DNA of 64,000 nt from Bacillota bacterium. GTDB taxonomy: Bacteria; Bacillota; Clostridia; Oscillospirales; Acutalibacteraceae. Below, piece after piece: positions 17,875-26,888 of the stretch (position 1 is the first letter of the stretch; each line of letters begins with the position of its first letter). The position numbers and the translations under genes are program-made. Under the pieces are notes generated by a model. It was not told the origin of the DNA. It searched no databases and saw nothing but the letters and a program-made list of their open reading frames with translations. The stretch spans positions 1-64,000 of the forward strand of contig JAEZCC010000025.1 of assembly GCA_023412715.1 (NCBI GenBank). Reading direction: 5' to 3'.

Positions 17875-18615
17875 TCAAATGCAGAGACCGCCGTCGACGC
17901 GGATCACTTCGCCCGTGATGTAGGACGAACCCTCGCCCGCCAGAAAAACCGCAAGCTCGGCCACGTCCTCCGGACGGCCCGCGCGCTTCATCGGGACGGC
18001 GGACACGACCGCCTCCCGCGCTTTTTCGTTCATATTCTTCGTCATGTCCGTATCGATGATACCCGGCGCGATGGCGTTGCAGGTCACTCCCCTGCCGGCG
18101 AGCTCCTTCGCCACCGTCTTCGTCAGGCCTATCAGGCCCGCCTTGGCGGAAGCGTAATTCGCCTGGCCCGGGTTTCCCGTGATTCCCGCCACGGAGCTGA
18201 CGTTGACGATCCTGCCCGACTTCTTGTGCAGAAAATGATGATAGCAATGCTTCGTCATATTGAAGGCGCCCTTGAGGTTGGTCGCGATCACGTCGTCGAA
18301 ATCCTGCTCTTTCATGGTGGCCACCAGGCCGTCGCGCGTAATCCCCGCGTTGTTGACCAGAATATCGATCCGGCCGAAATCGGAGAGGATCGTATCCACC
18401 AGCTTTTTCGTTTCCGCAAAATCGGAGACGTCGCACCGGTAGGCCCTGCACGTTACCCCAAACCTTCCGGCGAGCGAGCAGGTCTCTTCCGCCGCCCGTT
18501 CGTTGCCGGCGTAGACGACGGCGACGTCCGTCCCGTTCTCCGCCATTTTGAGGGCGACGGCGCGCCCGATCCCCCGGGAGCCTCCCGTAACGACCGCCAC
18601 CTGACCTTTCAGCAT
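17875..18615 (-). CDS. fabG: 3-oxoacyl-ACP reductase
   Basis: The 246-residue short-chain dehydrogenase reduces 3-oxoacyl-ACP with NADPH. Its nucleotide site is TGGSRGIGRA (residues 10-19), and the catalytic triad is Ser140, Tyr154 and Lys158 (YASAK). GAAGGAGG lies just before the ATG. Its start overlaps the fabD stop by 7 bp, so the two are translationally coupled. Confidence 0.97.
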   Translation of the reverse strand: MLKGQVAVVTGGSRGIGRAVALKMAENGTDVAVVYAGNERAAEETCSLAGRFGVTCRAYRCDVSDFAETKKLVDTILSDFGRIDILVNNAGITRDGLVATMKEQDFDDVIATNLKGAFNMTKHCYHHFLHKKSGRIVNVSSVAGITGNPGQANYASAKAGLIGLTKTVAKELAGRGVTCNAIAPGIIDTDMTKNMNEKAREAVVSAVPMKRAGRPEDVAELAVFLAGEGSSYITGEVIRVDGGLCI

Positions 18616-19550
18616 TCTTTTTCCTCCTTCCGCGCCAGGGCGGAGACCGCTTCACGAAGGGTCTCCGCATCTTCCACGTGATGAATTTTCGCGGCGGGGA
18701 GCGTCTTTTTTACCAGGCCGCTCAGGACCTTTCCGGGTCCCGCCTCAAGAAACGTATCGATGCCGTGTGCGGCCATGTCCTCCAGTATCTTTCTCCAGAG
18801 GACCGGATGATTGACCTGCATGGCAATATTCTTTCTGATTTCTTCCGGGCCGGAGGGGTATGGCTCCGCCGTGTAATCGGAATAGACCGGAATCGCGGGC
18901 GCGGCCAGCGGGACGGCCGCCAGCTCCCGCTCCAGCTCCGGAACAGCGGGCGTCATGAACGGGGAATGGAACGCCCCGCCGACCGCCAGCGGGACGGCCC
19001 TTCCGCCCGCGGCGGCCGCGGCCTCGCAGAACCGCTTCAGATCCGTTTCTTCCCCCGCGACGGCCACCTGCCCGGGGCAGTTGTAATTGACCGGATAAAC
19101 GCGCCCGCAGCGGCGGCAGAGCTCTTCGACCTCGCCGTCCGCAAGCCTCAGGACGGCGGCCATGCCCCCGCCCTCCCGGCCGGCTGCCCTGCCCATGGCA
19201 AGGCCGCGTTTGCAGACGAACGAGAACCCGTCCTCCGGGGAAAAAACGCCCGCAAAGGTAAGAGCCGCGATCTCGCCGAGCGAAAATCCGGCGGCCGCGT
19301 CCGGCACGACGCCGCCTGCGCGGAGCGCCTCGGCCGCGGCCAGATCGACGCTGTAAACACAGGGCTGCGTGTTCTCTGTGCGGGAAAGGACCTCCTCCGG
19401 CGCAGAAAAGCACTGGTCCGCGGTCCCGGGCCGGATTCTGTCGGCAGCGGCGAAAACGCTTTCGGCGGCTTCCGAGGAATCCCGGAGCGAGCGCCCCATG
19501 CCGGTGTACTGGGCGCCCTGCCCGCTGAATAAAAACGCTATTTTACCCAT
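18609..19550 (-). CDS. fabD: Malonyl-CoA:ACP transacylase
   Basis: FabD loads malonate onto the acyl carrier protein. The 313-residue protein begins MGKIAFLFSGQGAQYTGMG and has the nucleophile Ser90 in GFSLGEIAAL; the catalytic His is in GGAFHSPFM. The upstream extension to 19751 is in the wrong register for fabK and is not coding. Its start lies inside the last codons of fabK. Confidence 0.96.
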   Translation of the reverse strand: MGKIAFLFSGQGAQYTGMGRSLRDSSEAAESVFAAADRIRPGTADQCFSAPEEVLSRTENTQPCVYSVDLAAAEALRAGGVVPDAAAGFSLGEIAALTFAGVFSPEDGFSFVCKRGLAMGRAAGREGGGMAAVLRLADGEVEELCRRCGRVYPVNYNCPGQVAVAGEETDLKRFCEAAAAAGGRAVPLAVGGAFHSPFMTPAVPELERELAAVPLAAPAIPVYSDYTAEPYPSGPEEIRKNIAMQVNHPVLWRKILEDMAAHGIDTFLEAGPGKVLSGLVKKTLPAAKIHHVEDAETLREAVSALARKEEKEC

Positions 19551-20485
19551 TTTGCAGCACCGCCCAGTACCTGCTCGGCCTCGCCGAACATCTCTTCTAT
19601 GATCTCTTTCGCCGTCTGTTCCTTTTTCACAAGGCCGGCGATCTCGCCCGCAAGGAAGCAGCCGTTTTCCGCGTCGCCCTCGCGCGCGGCGCGGCGGAGC
19701 GCCCCGGAACCGAATTTTTCCAGTTCTTCGACCGAGACGTCCGCTTCCCACTCTTTTTTCTCAAAGCTGCGCGAGAACGGCGTTTTCAGCGAGCGGACGG
19801 GATCGCCCAGCCGCGTTCCGGTCACGACGGTGTCGAGCTCGTTTGCCTTCAGGATCTTGTCTTTATAGACCTGGCTGATGGTGCACTCCTTTGCGACAAG
19901 GAAGCGCGTGCCGGCCTGAACGCCCTGAGCGCCGAGCATCAGCGCCGCCGCAATGCCTCTTCCGTCCCCGATGCCGCCGGCCCCGAGCACAGGGATCTTC
20001 ACCGCGTCGCAGACCTGCGGCAGCAGCGCCATGGTGTGCAGCCTGCCGATGTGGCCGCCGCTTTCCGCTCCTTCGGCGATGACGGCGCACGCCCCGCGCT
20101 TTTCGGCCAGCCGCGCAAACCCGGACGAGGCCACCACGGGCACCACGCGGATGCCCGCTTCCAGCCACGCCGGCATGAACCTGCCCGGATTGCCGGCCCC
20201 CGTAGTGACGACGGGCACATGCTCCTCGACGACCGTGCGCGCGACTTCTTCGACGAACGGGCTCATCAGCATCACATTGACGCCGAACGGCCTGGAAGTC
20301 ATCTCGCGGCATTTCCGAATCTCGGCGCGCAGCTGCTCCCCGTTGGAATTCATGCCGGCGATGATGCCGAGGCCGCCCGCGTTGGAAACCGCAGAGGCAA
20401 GCGACGCGTCCGCGACCCAGGCCATGCCCCCCTGAAAAATAGGATATTCGATTTGCAGCAGTTCGCAGACCGAAGTCTTGATCAT
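19538..20485 (-). CDS. fabK: Enoyl-ACP reductase II (FMN-dependent)
   Basis: FabK carries out the last reduction of the cycle with FMN and NAD(P)H, and it stands in for FabI. The 315-residue TIM barrel begins with IEYPIFQGGMAWV and has the FMN-phosphate site GGIGDGRGIAAAL and GVQAGTRFLVAKEC. It is related to nitronate monooxygenases, but its place between fabH and fabD makes FabK the right call. Enzymes of this type are generally insensitive to triclosan. GGAGG lies upstream. Confidence 0.95.
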   Translation of the reverse strand: MIKTSVCELLQIEYPIFQGGMAWVADASLASAVSNAGGLGIIAGMNSNGEQLRAEIRKCREMTSRPFGVNVMLMSPFVEEVARTVVEEHVPVVTTGAGNPGRFMPAWLEAGIRVVPVVASSGFARLAEKRGACAVIAEGAESGGHIGRLHTMALLPQVCDAVKIPVLGAGGIGDGRGIAAALMLGAQGVQAGTRFLVAKECTISQVYKDKILKANELDTVVTGTRLGDPVRSLKTPFSRSFEKKEWEADVSVEELEKFGSGALRRAAREGDAENGCFLAGEIAGLVKKEQTAKEIIEEMFGEAEQVLGGAAKWVK

Positions 20486-20507
20486 AAAAACAACCTCCCT
20501 GAATTGT

Positions 20508-21464
20508 TCAGCCCCAGCGCAGCACGCAGGCGCCCGAAGTCAGACCGCCGCCGAACGCGACCATGGCGAGGATATCCCCCGTGCGGAACGTGTCCTTCCG
20601 GTTCAGTTCGTCCATCAAAATCGGGATGGCGGCCGACGAAATATTGCCGTAATGGGCGATGTTGCAGCAATAGCGCTCCTCCGGGATCTCCAAGCGTTTT
20701 TTTGCGGCATCAATGATGCGCAGGTTCGCCTGGTGCGGCAGCACCCAGGTGACGTCCTTCTGCTCCAGGCCGGCGTCCCGGACGGCGCCTTCCAGCTGCG
20801 CGACCATTTCACCGACCGCAAATTTGTAAACGTCGTGGCCCTGCATGGTCAGGACGGATTTCGGGCGGGGCGCGCGGTTAAACGGGGAATCCCCGCTGAC
20901 GTTCGGGATGAACATGATCTTCCGGTTGCCCTGGGCCGAAACGCGGATGGAAAGAAGCCCGTCCCCTTCGGAAAGGATCACGGCGCCCGCGCCGTCGCCG
21001 AAGAGGACACAGGTCGAACGGTCGCTCCAGTCAAGAAGCTTCGACATGTTTTCGCAGGAAACAACCAGGATTTTCTTTGTCCGCTTCCGCGCGAAAAAGC
21101 CCGCCGCCACATCCAGCGCGTACAGAAAGCCCGTGCAGGCCGCGTTGATGTCGAAGGCGGGACAGCGCGCCCCCAGCCGCTCCTGAATCACGCAGGCCAG
21201 CGAAGGCGTAAAATAATCCCCGCGGATTGTCGTGCAGATGATGCCGTCCAGCTCGCCGGCGTCCGTTCCGGCGTTTTCCAGGGCGGCCCGCGCCGCGGCC
21301 TCCGCGACGTCGCTGATCGTTTCGTCCGTGCAGACGTACCGGCTTCTGATTCCCGTCCGGGAATAAATCCATTCGTCGGAAGTATCGAGAAATCCCGCAA
21401 GATCGTCATTCGTTTTGGAACAGGCGGGGTGAGCGCTTCCGGTTCCGATGATTCTGAAACTCAT
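20508..21464 (-). CDS. fabH: 3-oxoacyl-ACP synthase III
   Basis: FabH starts fatty acid synthesis by joining acetyl-CoA, or a branched primer, to malonyl-ACP. The 318-residue protein has nucleophile Cys110 in DINAACTGFLYALD, His in LPHQANLRIID and Asn in GNISSAAIP. GGAGG precedes the ATG at 21464. It is the first gene of the operon. Only 22 bp separate it from fabK, so the acpP gene found at this position in many relatives is absent. Confidence 0.96.
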   Translation of the reverse strand: MSFRIIGTGSAHPACSKTNDDLAGFLDTSDEWIYSRTGIRSRYVCTDETISDVAEAAARAALENAGTDAGELDGIICTTIRGDYFTPSLACVIQERLGARCPAFDINAACTGFLYALDVAAGFFARKRTKKILVVSCENMSKLLDWSDRSTCVLFGDGAGAVILSEGDGLLSIRVSAQGNRKIMFIPNVSGDSPFNRAPRPKSVLTMQGHDVYKFAVGEMVAQLEGAVRDAGLEQKDVTWVLPHQANLRIIDAAKKRLEIPEERYCCNIAHYGNISSAAIPILMDELNRKDTFRTGDILAMVAFGGGLTSGACVLRWG

Positions 21465-21478
21465 TGAGACCTCCGTGG

Positions 21479-21516
21479 AACCGTCTTGCGAAGACAGCAG
21501 AGCAAGGCGGTTTTTT
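21479..21516 (-). promoter_or_regulatory. Hairpin in the fabH leader
   Basis: Arms AACCGTCTTGC (21479-21489) and GCAAGGCGGTT (21502-21512) pair with one mismatch-type wobble. On the minus strand the hairpin lies between the likely promoter and the fabH ribosome site. On the plus strand it is followed by six T, so it would also stop antisense transcription into the operon. Confidence 0.45.
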
Positions 21517-21605
21517 CGTTATATAAATTTTAAATATTTTATCAGATGATCGGAAAAAAATGATTCCCCTTGGTCATTCCTAATAAGAATTTTATAGGCT
21601 TATTT

Positions 21606-23315
21606 TTACTTCGCAGAAAAACTGCGGGCCAGTTTCTTCCCTCTCTGCCCGGAATTCTCCCGGACATTTTTCGATATATTGGAATAACATTCCTTTTTCG
21701 CCATTTCGCGGAGCTTGTATTTCTGGATTTTTCCGCTCGCCGTAGCGGGAAAAGCCTTCATAAACTTCACATATTTGGGTATTTTATGCCTGGCAAGGTG
21801 AGAGCCGACATATTCGCGTACCTCGTCCTCCGTCAGGCACGACCCTTCTCTCGTGATGATACACGCCATAATTTCTTCGCCGTACTCCTCGCTCGGCACG
21901 CCGATGACCTGTACGTCCCTGACCGCGGGATGGGTATAAAGGAACTCCTCGATCTCCTTCGGGTAGATGTTTTCCCCTCCGCGGATGATCATGTCCTTGA
22001 TGCGGCCGGTGATACGGTAATATCCGTTCTCGTCCACGGCCGCAAGGTCCCCGGAATGGAGCCAGCCGTCGTTGTCGACTGCCTGTTTCGTCTCTTCCGG
22101 CATGTTGTAGTAGCCCTTCATGGTGTTGTAGCCGCGCGAGCAGAACTCCCCAGACACGTTTGCGGGAAGCGCTTTGCCCGTCCTGGGGTCGACAATTTTT
22201 GCCTCCACGCCGGGCATCAGCTTCCCCACCGTGCAGACGCGCAACTCAAGCGGGTCGTCCGTCGTCGTCATGGTGCAGGCGGGGGATGCCTCCGTTTCCC
22301 CGTAGGTGATGGTGATCTCGCGCATCCCCATGTCTTCGATCACTTTGCGCATCACCTTTTCCGGGCAGGGAGAGCCCGCCATGATGCCCGTGCGCAGCCT
22401 GGGGAAACGGTGGCTGCCGAATTCGGGGTGCTCCAGCATGGCGATGAACATCGTGGGGACTCCGTGCACCGCAGTGCAGCCCTCCTGCTCGATGGCCTGC
22501 ATGACGACGGTCGGGCGGAAATACTCCACCGGGACCATGGACGTCGCGTGGGTCAGGCACGCCATGACCCCAAGCACCAGGCCGAAGCAGTGAAAGAACG
22601 GGACCGGGATGCAGAGTTTGTCTTCACTCGTGAACTTCATGCAGTCCCCGATTCCCTTGCCGTTGTTGATCACATTGTAATGGGTCAGCATGACCCCCTT
22701 CGGAAAACCGGTCGTCCCGGAGGTGTACTGCATGTTGATCACATCCCGGGGAGAGAGCGAAGCCTGCAGCCGGCGATATGCCTCGTCGCCGCAGGAGAGG
22801 CCCATTGCGGGCAGATCCTCAAACCGGTAGGCGCCGGGGAGCTCCCGCTGCCCGGCGTAAATCACGCTTTTCAGAAAAGGCAGGCCGGCGTCCGAGAGTT
22901 CGCCCGGTCTGCTTGTCTTCAGGCCAGGGCAGAGATCGTTCAGAATCTCCACATAATCCGTCCCCTTGAAGCCGTCGATCAGGACCAGCGCCTTGGAATC
23001 CGACTGCCTGAGAAGGTATTCCAGCTCATATTTTTTATAATTCGTGTTGACCGTAACGAGAACGGCGCCGATTTTGGCCGTCGCGAACAGGGTGACCAGC
23101 CATTCGGGAACATTGGTGGCCCAGATGGCAACATGATCCCCCCGGCCGATGCCGATGGACAGGAAGCCCTTGGCAACCCTGTCGCATTCCTTCCGAAATT
23201 CCCGCCAGGTCCTGCGATACGGCCTGTCGATATATTTCACCGCCTCCCGCCCGGGATATTTTTCGGCAACCTGGTCCAGCAATTTTCCAATGGTACAATC
23301 AAGCATCTCCTGCAT
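21606..23315 (-). CDS. AMP-forming acyl-CoA synthetase (long-/medium-chain type)
   Basis: The 569-residue ANL-family enzyme activates a carboxylic acid with ATP and CoA. It has the P-loop MQYTSGTTGFPKGVMLTHYN, the A5-type motif TYGETEASPACTM, the hinge SGDLAAVDENGYYRITGR, and the C-terminal catalytic Lys in PATASGKIQKYKLREM. Overall it matches FadD/AcsM-like fatty acyl-CoA ligases. The ATG at 23315 follows AAAGGA by nine bases. It lies upstream of the fab operon on the same strand with a 141-bp gap, which suggests a separate unit. A role in activating exogenous fatty acids is inferred. Confidence 0.9.
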   Translation of the reverse strand: MQEMLDCTIGKLLDQVAEKYPGREAVKYIDRPYRRTWREFRKECDRVAKGFLSIGIGRGDHVAIWATNVPEWLVTLFATAKIGAVLVTVNTNYKKYELEYLLRQSDSKALVLIDGFKGTDYVEILNDLCPGLKTSRPGELSDAGLPFLKSVIYAGQRELPGAYRFEDLPAMGLSCGDEAYRRLQASLSPRDVINMQYTSGTTGFPKGVMLTHYNVINNGKGIGDCMKFTSEDKLCIPVPFFHCFGLVLGVMACLTHATSMVPVEYFRPTVVMQAIEQEGCTAVHGVPTMFIAMLEHPEFGSHRFPRLRTGIMAGSPCPEKVMRKVIEDMGMREITITYGETEASPACTMTTTDDPLELRVCTVGKLMPGVEAKIVDPRTGKALPANVSGEFCSRGYNTMKGYYNMPEETKQAVDNDGWLHSGDLAAVDENGYYRITGRIKDMIIRGGENIYPKEIEEFLYTHPAVRDVQVIGVPSEEYGEEIMACIITREGSCLTEDEVREYVGSHLARHKIPKYVKFMKAFPATASGKIQKYKLREMAKKECYSNISKNVRENSGQRGKKLARSFSAK

Positions 23316-23495
23316 ATTCAAAATTCCTTTCTGCAAATTCAGCCTTATTTCTGTTGTGGATGCATAATGATGTTATATTAAACACCGTATCATATAGTTT
23401 TATTAACTATACTATATCTCTTTATTATCTAATTTAAAAGGTTTTTCTAATTAGAAATGTGCCTTTGCGGATACTATCATAAATCAATACACGGA

Positions 23496-24074
23496 CTATA
23501 GGAGCGAATTTATCAGGATAATGATGCTTAAGGCGACGATCGGAATCGCCGTACCGCAAATAAGCTGCAGGACGGTATGCCGTTTCATCTGAAGGCTTGA
23601 CAGGAAGACGAGAGCAAGGACCGGAATCCCGCAAAAACCAAACGGCTGCCCGAAATATACCAGCAGGGCAAAAGGCCCGGCCACCCCGCACGCGTGCCCG
23701 CTTGCTTTGAAGTGAAGCAGTTTACTCGAAAGCATAATTAAGATTCCGGACAATAAATAGGACAGGTAAATGATCCAGACGCTCTTCGGCGCGTGCAGAA
23801 GCACGGCGGAAAGACACCCGCCTATGTATCCGGAAACGGCGAAGTCTATGGCCAGCATTCTCTGCCCCTCGCGCCCTTTGCCCTTGTATTTTTTGATGAG
23901 CGGCTGCAGCGGATAGCCCAATAAAGGAAAGACGACTAAAAATAAAACGGAGAAAGCGAAATGGACCCTGCCGCCGAACAGCAGGGGATTCCTCAGATAT
24001 AAAACCAGCAGCATGACGAGCGCCATAACCGGTGCAACCGTGAGGATACGGATCGGTTTGGCGGTTTTGTTCAT
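23496..24074 (-). CDS. PAP2-like integral membrane protein
   Basis: The 192-residue protein has about six hydrophobic segments. Two motifs recall PAP2 phosphatases: KASGHACG (motif 2, SGH) and the segment SSLQMKRHTVLQ (motif 3 Arg/His). The first PAP2 motif is poorly conserved, so activity as a lipid phosphatase is uncertain. The ATG at 24074 follows AAAGGA. It starts within 6 bp of the degV stop, so the two are one unit. Confidence 0.7.
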   Translation of the reverse strand: MNKTAKPIRILTVAPVMALVMLLVLYLRNPLLFGGRVHFAFSVLFLVVFPLLGYPLQPLIKKYKGKGREGQRMLAIDFAVSGYIGGCLSAVLLHAPKSVWIIYLSYLLSGILIMLSSKLLHFKASGHACGVAGPFALLVYFGQPFGFCGIPVLALVFLSSLQMKRHTVLQLICGTAIPIVALSIIILINSLL

Positions 24075-24079
24075 CCTAA

Positions 24080-24979
24080 TCAATCCTTTTTTACACCATC
24101 CGCTCTTCTATCCCCGACAAAAAACAAAGCCACGGTTCCCGGGCCCGTGTGGGAACCTATCACCGTTCCCACGCTGTTGATCGTGACCTTTCCATCAAGA
24201 TGCGGAAAAGCCGCTTCAACCATATCGGCCACTGCGCGGGCATCGTCCGGACACGCGGAATTGGAGATGAAGCACTTGCCGCTGTAATTGATGCCGTCTT
24301 TGGCGTGCTCTTTCATTTTTTCTACAATTTCCCGGATCACTTTTCTTTTTGATCGGATTTTTTCGCGTGGGATCAAATGCCCGGCTGCATCCATGTTTAA
24401 CAGGGGGCAGATTTCTAAAATTGTGCCGAACCATCCCGCTGCTTTTGAGATTCTTCCGCCTCGTATATAGAAGGTCAGATCTGTCGAGAAAAACCAATGG
24501 TGAATCAATAACCGGTTGTTTTGCGCCCACTGGTAAACTTCTTCATAGGATGCTCCGTCATCCCTCATATCCGCAAGCATATCCATAAGAAGGCCATAAC
24601 CGGAGGACGCCCCCAGAGAATCAACGACTTCTATTCTTCTGTCCGGGTATTTGTTTAAAAGCTCGGATCTGGCTGTATTGGCTGAATTGAAAGCTCCGGA
24701 TAGACCTGAAGATAAACTGACATGAAGGATGTCCTTTCCCTCTTTTAAAAACGGTTCAAAAAAGTTTTTGAATTCTTCGACATTAACCTGAGAGGTTGTC
24801 GTTTGCGAACAGGCGGACATTTTTTTATAAAACTCGTCGAAAGGCATGGACTTTCCCAAATCATCCAGGTATTGTTTCCCATCCACATTAAAATGGAAAC
24901 AGACATAAGGGATCGATCTTTTCCTGAAATATTCGTCAGTCATATCTGCTGTTGAGCAGCAGGTCAGCACATATTTCAT
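24080..24979 (-). CDS. DegV-family fatty-acid-binding protein
   Basis: The 299-residue protein has the DegV/FakB fold: an N-terminal domain with SQTTTSQVNVEEF and the loop SLSSGLSGAFNSA, then a C-terminal domain with RGGRISKAAGWFG and SHTGPGTVALFFVG. Such proteins hold a free fatty acid and present it to a FakA kinase. No FakA gene is visible here. GGGAG lies nine bases before the ATG. Its pairing with a PAP2-like protein and closeness to acyl-CoA synthetase and fab genes fit a lipid role. Confidence 0.9.
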   Translation of the reverse strand: MKYVLTCCSTADMTDEYFRKRSIPYVCFHFNVDGKQYLDDLGKSMPFDEFYKKMSACSQTTTSQVNVEEFKNFFEPFLKEGKDILHVSLSSGLSGAFNSANTARSELLNKYPDRRIEVVDSLGASSGYGLLMDMLADMRDDGASYEEVYQWAQNNRLLIHHWFFSTDLTFYIRGGRISKAAGWFGTILEICPLLNMDAAGHLIPREKIRSKRKVIREIVEKMKEHAKDGINYSGKCFISNSACPDDARAVADMVEAAFPHLDGKVTINSVGTVIGSHTGPGTVALFFVGDRRADGVKKD

Positions 24980-25191
24980 AACATCATTCTCCCATTAAAA
25001 TAAAGCATAAAACACGCAACCTCTCGGATGGAATATTGCTTTATAAGCATTGTTCCTATCATAACACCGGTCTGCCCGCATCGTCACTCTATTGTGGAGG
25101 AGCGGGAGGCTACAAATTGTTTTCGCAGAAGTAGAGGGAATTTTTGAGAATTCTACTGCCGGTAGAGTCCCCGGAACCAGATTTTGTGAAA

Positions 25192-25220
25192 TTGATTATT
25201 TCCTTTTGATATGTTATAAT
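25192..25220 (+). promoter_or_regulatory. Promoter of the small XRE membrane regulator
   Basis: TTGATT (25192-25197) and a perfect TATAAT (25215-25220) are separated by exactly 17 bp. The ATG lies 37 bp after the -10. Confidence 0.7.
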
Positions 25221-25256
25221 CAGAAAAAATTGCATTCCGAGGTGACATTCAACTTT

Positions 25257-25862
25257 ATGGAAGAACTAAAGCCCGTTATTGCTAATAATATAATTGATTT
25301 GCGGAAATCAATGCACTGGACGCAAGCCGAACTTGCCCAAAAGCTGAATTATTCAGACAAGGCCGTTTCAAAATGGGAGCGGGCGGAATCTGTCCCGGAT
25401 GTAACCGTCTTAAAAAGTATTGCCGATTTATTTCATGTTACGATAGATTATCTGATGGAGGCGGACCACACCGAAAAAGAAGTCAAATCCCAGACAATTT
25501 CAAAGCTGCAAAGACGCAATCATTTTATCATAGCGCTGCTGTCCGCTTCCCTTGTATTCCTGATAGCCACCATCATCTTCGTGGTCCTGCTGGTATGTCC
25601 GGTCAAGTCGGACTTCCGTCCATGGATGGTCTACATCTACGCTCTTCCGATCGCGTTGATTGTTTTGTTGGTGTTTAATTCTCTCTGGGGAAAACGGGCG
25701 GCAAATTTTGTCATTATCACCGTGCTTGTATGGGTGACTCTGCTGGCCATCTACCTGACTTTTCTTTCCCAGAACATATGGCTTGTTTTTACGATCGGCA
25801 TCCCGTCTCAAATCATTATTTTGCTGTGGTCAGGGGCAAATTTCGGCCTGAAGCGCAAATAA
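25257..25862 (+). CDS. XRE-family regulator with four-helix membrane domain
   Basis: The 201-residue protein has an N-terminal Cro/C1 helix-turn-helix (residues 8-65, WTQAELAQKLNYSDKAVSKW) followed by about four membrane helices from residue 85 on. It has no large outer domain. It is a short relative of the design seen in the 830-residue regulator at 574-3066. The ATG at 25257 follows GAGGTG, and a strong promoter lies just upstream. A membrane-tethered repressor responding to envelope state is possible, but no target is evident. Confidence 0.85.
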   Translation: MEELKPVIANNIIDLRKSMHWTQAELAQKLNYSDKAVSKWERAESVPDVTVLKSIADLFHVTIDYLMEADHTEKEVKSQTISKLQRRNHFIIALLSASLVFLIATIIFVVLLVCPVKSDFRPWMVYIYALPIALIVLLVFNSLWGKRAANFVIITVLVWVTLLAIYLTFLSQNIWLVFTIGIPSQIIILLWSGANFGLKRK

Positions 25863-25920
25863 CAGTAAAATAGCCCAGACCAGCGGGGCATAGCCATGAC
25901 CACCCGTAAGCAAACAAGAA

Positions 25921-25960
25921 AAAAGCCACAAAGCATTTTAGCTTTGTGGCTTTTCCCTTT
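25921..25960. terminator. Bidirectional intrinsic terminator
   Basis: Arms AAAAGCCACAAAGC (25921-25934) and GCTTTGTGGCTTTT (25941-25954) pair perfectly around a 6-base loop. T-rich sequence follows on both strands. It ends the XRE gene and may also stop the minus-strand HAD transcript. Confidence 0.75.
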
Positions 25961-26042
25961 TTCCCATATTTATGAAAATGATCGGCGCCTAAACAATCAA
26001 AAAAGGCCGTGATTTCTTTCGTGAGAACGTCCGGGCCGCCCG

Positions 26043-26879
26043 CTATTCGGAAAGCGCATATTTTTCAATCGCCAGAGCGGCGCCGTCTTCCGAATTGCCG
26101 AGCGTAACCGCGTCCGAGGCCGCCTTCACACACCCGGCGGCATTGCCCATTGCAACGCCGAGGCCGCATTCGCGCAGCATCTCGATGTCGTTTTCGCTGT
26201 CGCCTATGGCGAGGATGTTCTGCATCTCCGCCCCCGGGAGATGCCGGCATACGTCCCGCAGCCCTTCCGCTTTCGAAACGCCCGCCTTCATAATCTCGAT
26301 GCCGCGCCCTTCGTTGACCAGGCTGTATTTCCGCCGGCCGGACAAAAGCTTCCGGATTTTCTCCGTTTCGGGAGGAGTAAGAAGCGGAATGTTGATTTTT
26401 TCCACGTCGGCGGCGCCGCCTTCCAGAAGCGAAAACAGGTTCTCCGCTTCCGCGCCCAGCTCGTCCAGAGCCGCCCGATGCAGGGGCAGCAGAGGGTACT
26501 GCCGCACACGCCGCCATTTGTCGCGCGCTATGTAAATTTTGCCCCGGCTCCAGACTTCCGCCCACATGCCGGGCGGAAGCTGCCGCAGGACCCACGCCGC
26601 GTCCTCCGGGGGAATATACTCGCCGCTTACCGCCCTTTTCTCTTTCACACTGTAAAGCACCGCCCCGTTGGAGGTGACGGCCCAGTCGATTTGCGGGATG
26701 GAAACGACGGCCTGCGGCAGAAAGGAAGAGATTCTGCCGCTTGCGACCACGACCGGGATTCCTCTCGCGGCGGCGGCCGCAATGGACTGCTTCAGCTTCC
26801 CGGAGACGCTCCTGTGGTCGTCCTGCAGGGCCGTCCCGTCCAAATCCAGGGCAATGAGCTTGATCTGCAAAAAATTCAC
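26043..26879 (-). CDS. Cof-type HAD-IIB phosphatase
   Basis: The 278-residue protein begins IKLIALDLDGTALQDD (motif I, DxDGT) and ends with the family motif IGDSENDIEMLRECGLGVAMGNA. It also has the Thr/Ser motif II (VASGR) and a C2B cap. It should dephosphorylate a sugar phosphate or similar metabolite. The start is GTG with a weak ribosome site. It lies 9 bp after the RpiR-family gene and shares its strand, so it is probably in the murQ-regulator transcript and may act on a sugar phosphate from cell-wall recycling. Confidence 0.85.
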   Translation of the reverse strand: MNFLQIKLIALDLDGTALQDDHRSVSGKLKQSIAAAAARGIPVVVASGRISSFLPQAVVSIPQIDWAVTSNGAVLYSVKEKRAVSGEYIPPEDAAWVLRQLPPGMWAEVWSRGKIYIARDKWRRVRQYPLLPLHRAALDELGAEAENLFSLLEGGAADVEKINIPLLTPPETEKIRKLLSGRRKYSLVNEGRGIEIMKAGVSKAEGLRDVCRHLPGAEMQNILAIGDSENDIEMLRECGLGVAMGNAAGCVKAASDAVTLGNSEDGAALAIEKYALSE

Positions 26880-26888
26880 CGGCTTGTG

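Noticed and set aside
21465..21605. FabT- or FapR-type operator before fabH
   Set aside because: AT-rich near-palindromes are present but none matches the known FabT or FapR consensus well enough.
21570..23381. 603-codon plus-strand frame opposite the acyl-CoA synthetase
   Set aside because: It mirrors the real gene in a GC-rich region, has no family motifs, and its start has no ribosome site.
12592..25960. Two terminators with a shared CAAAGC...GCTTTG core taken as a dispersed repeat
   Set aside because: The similarity is limited to the stem and is explained by both being ordinary terminators.
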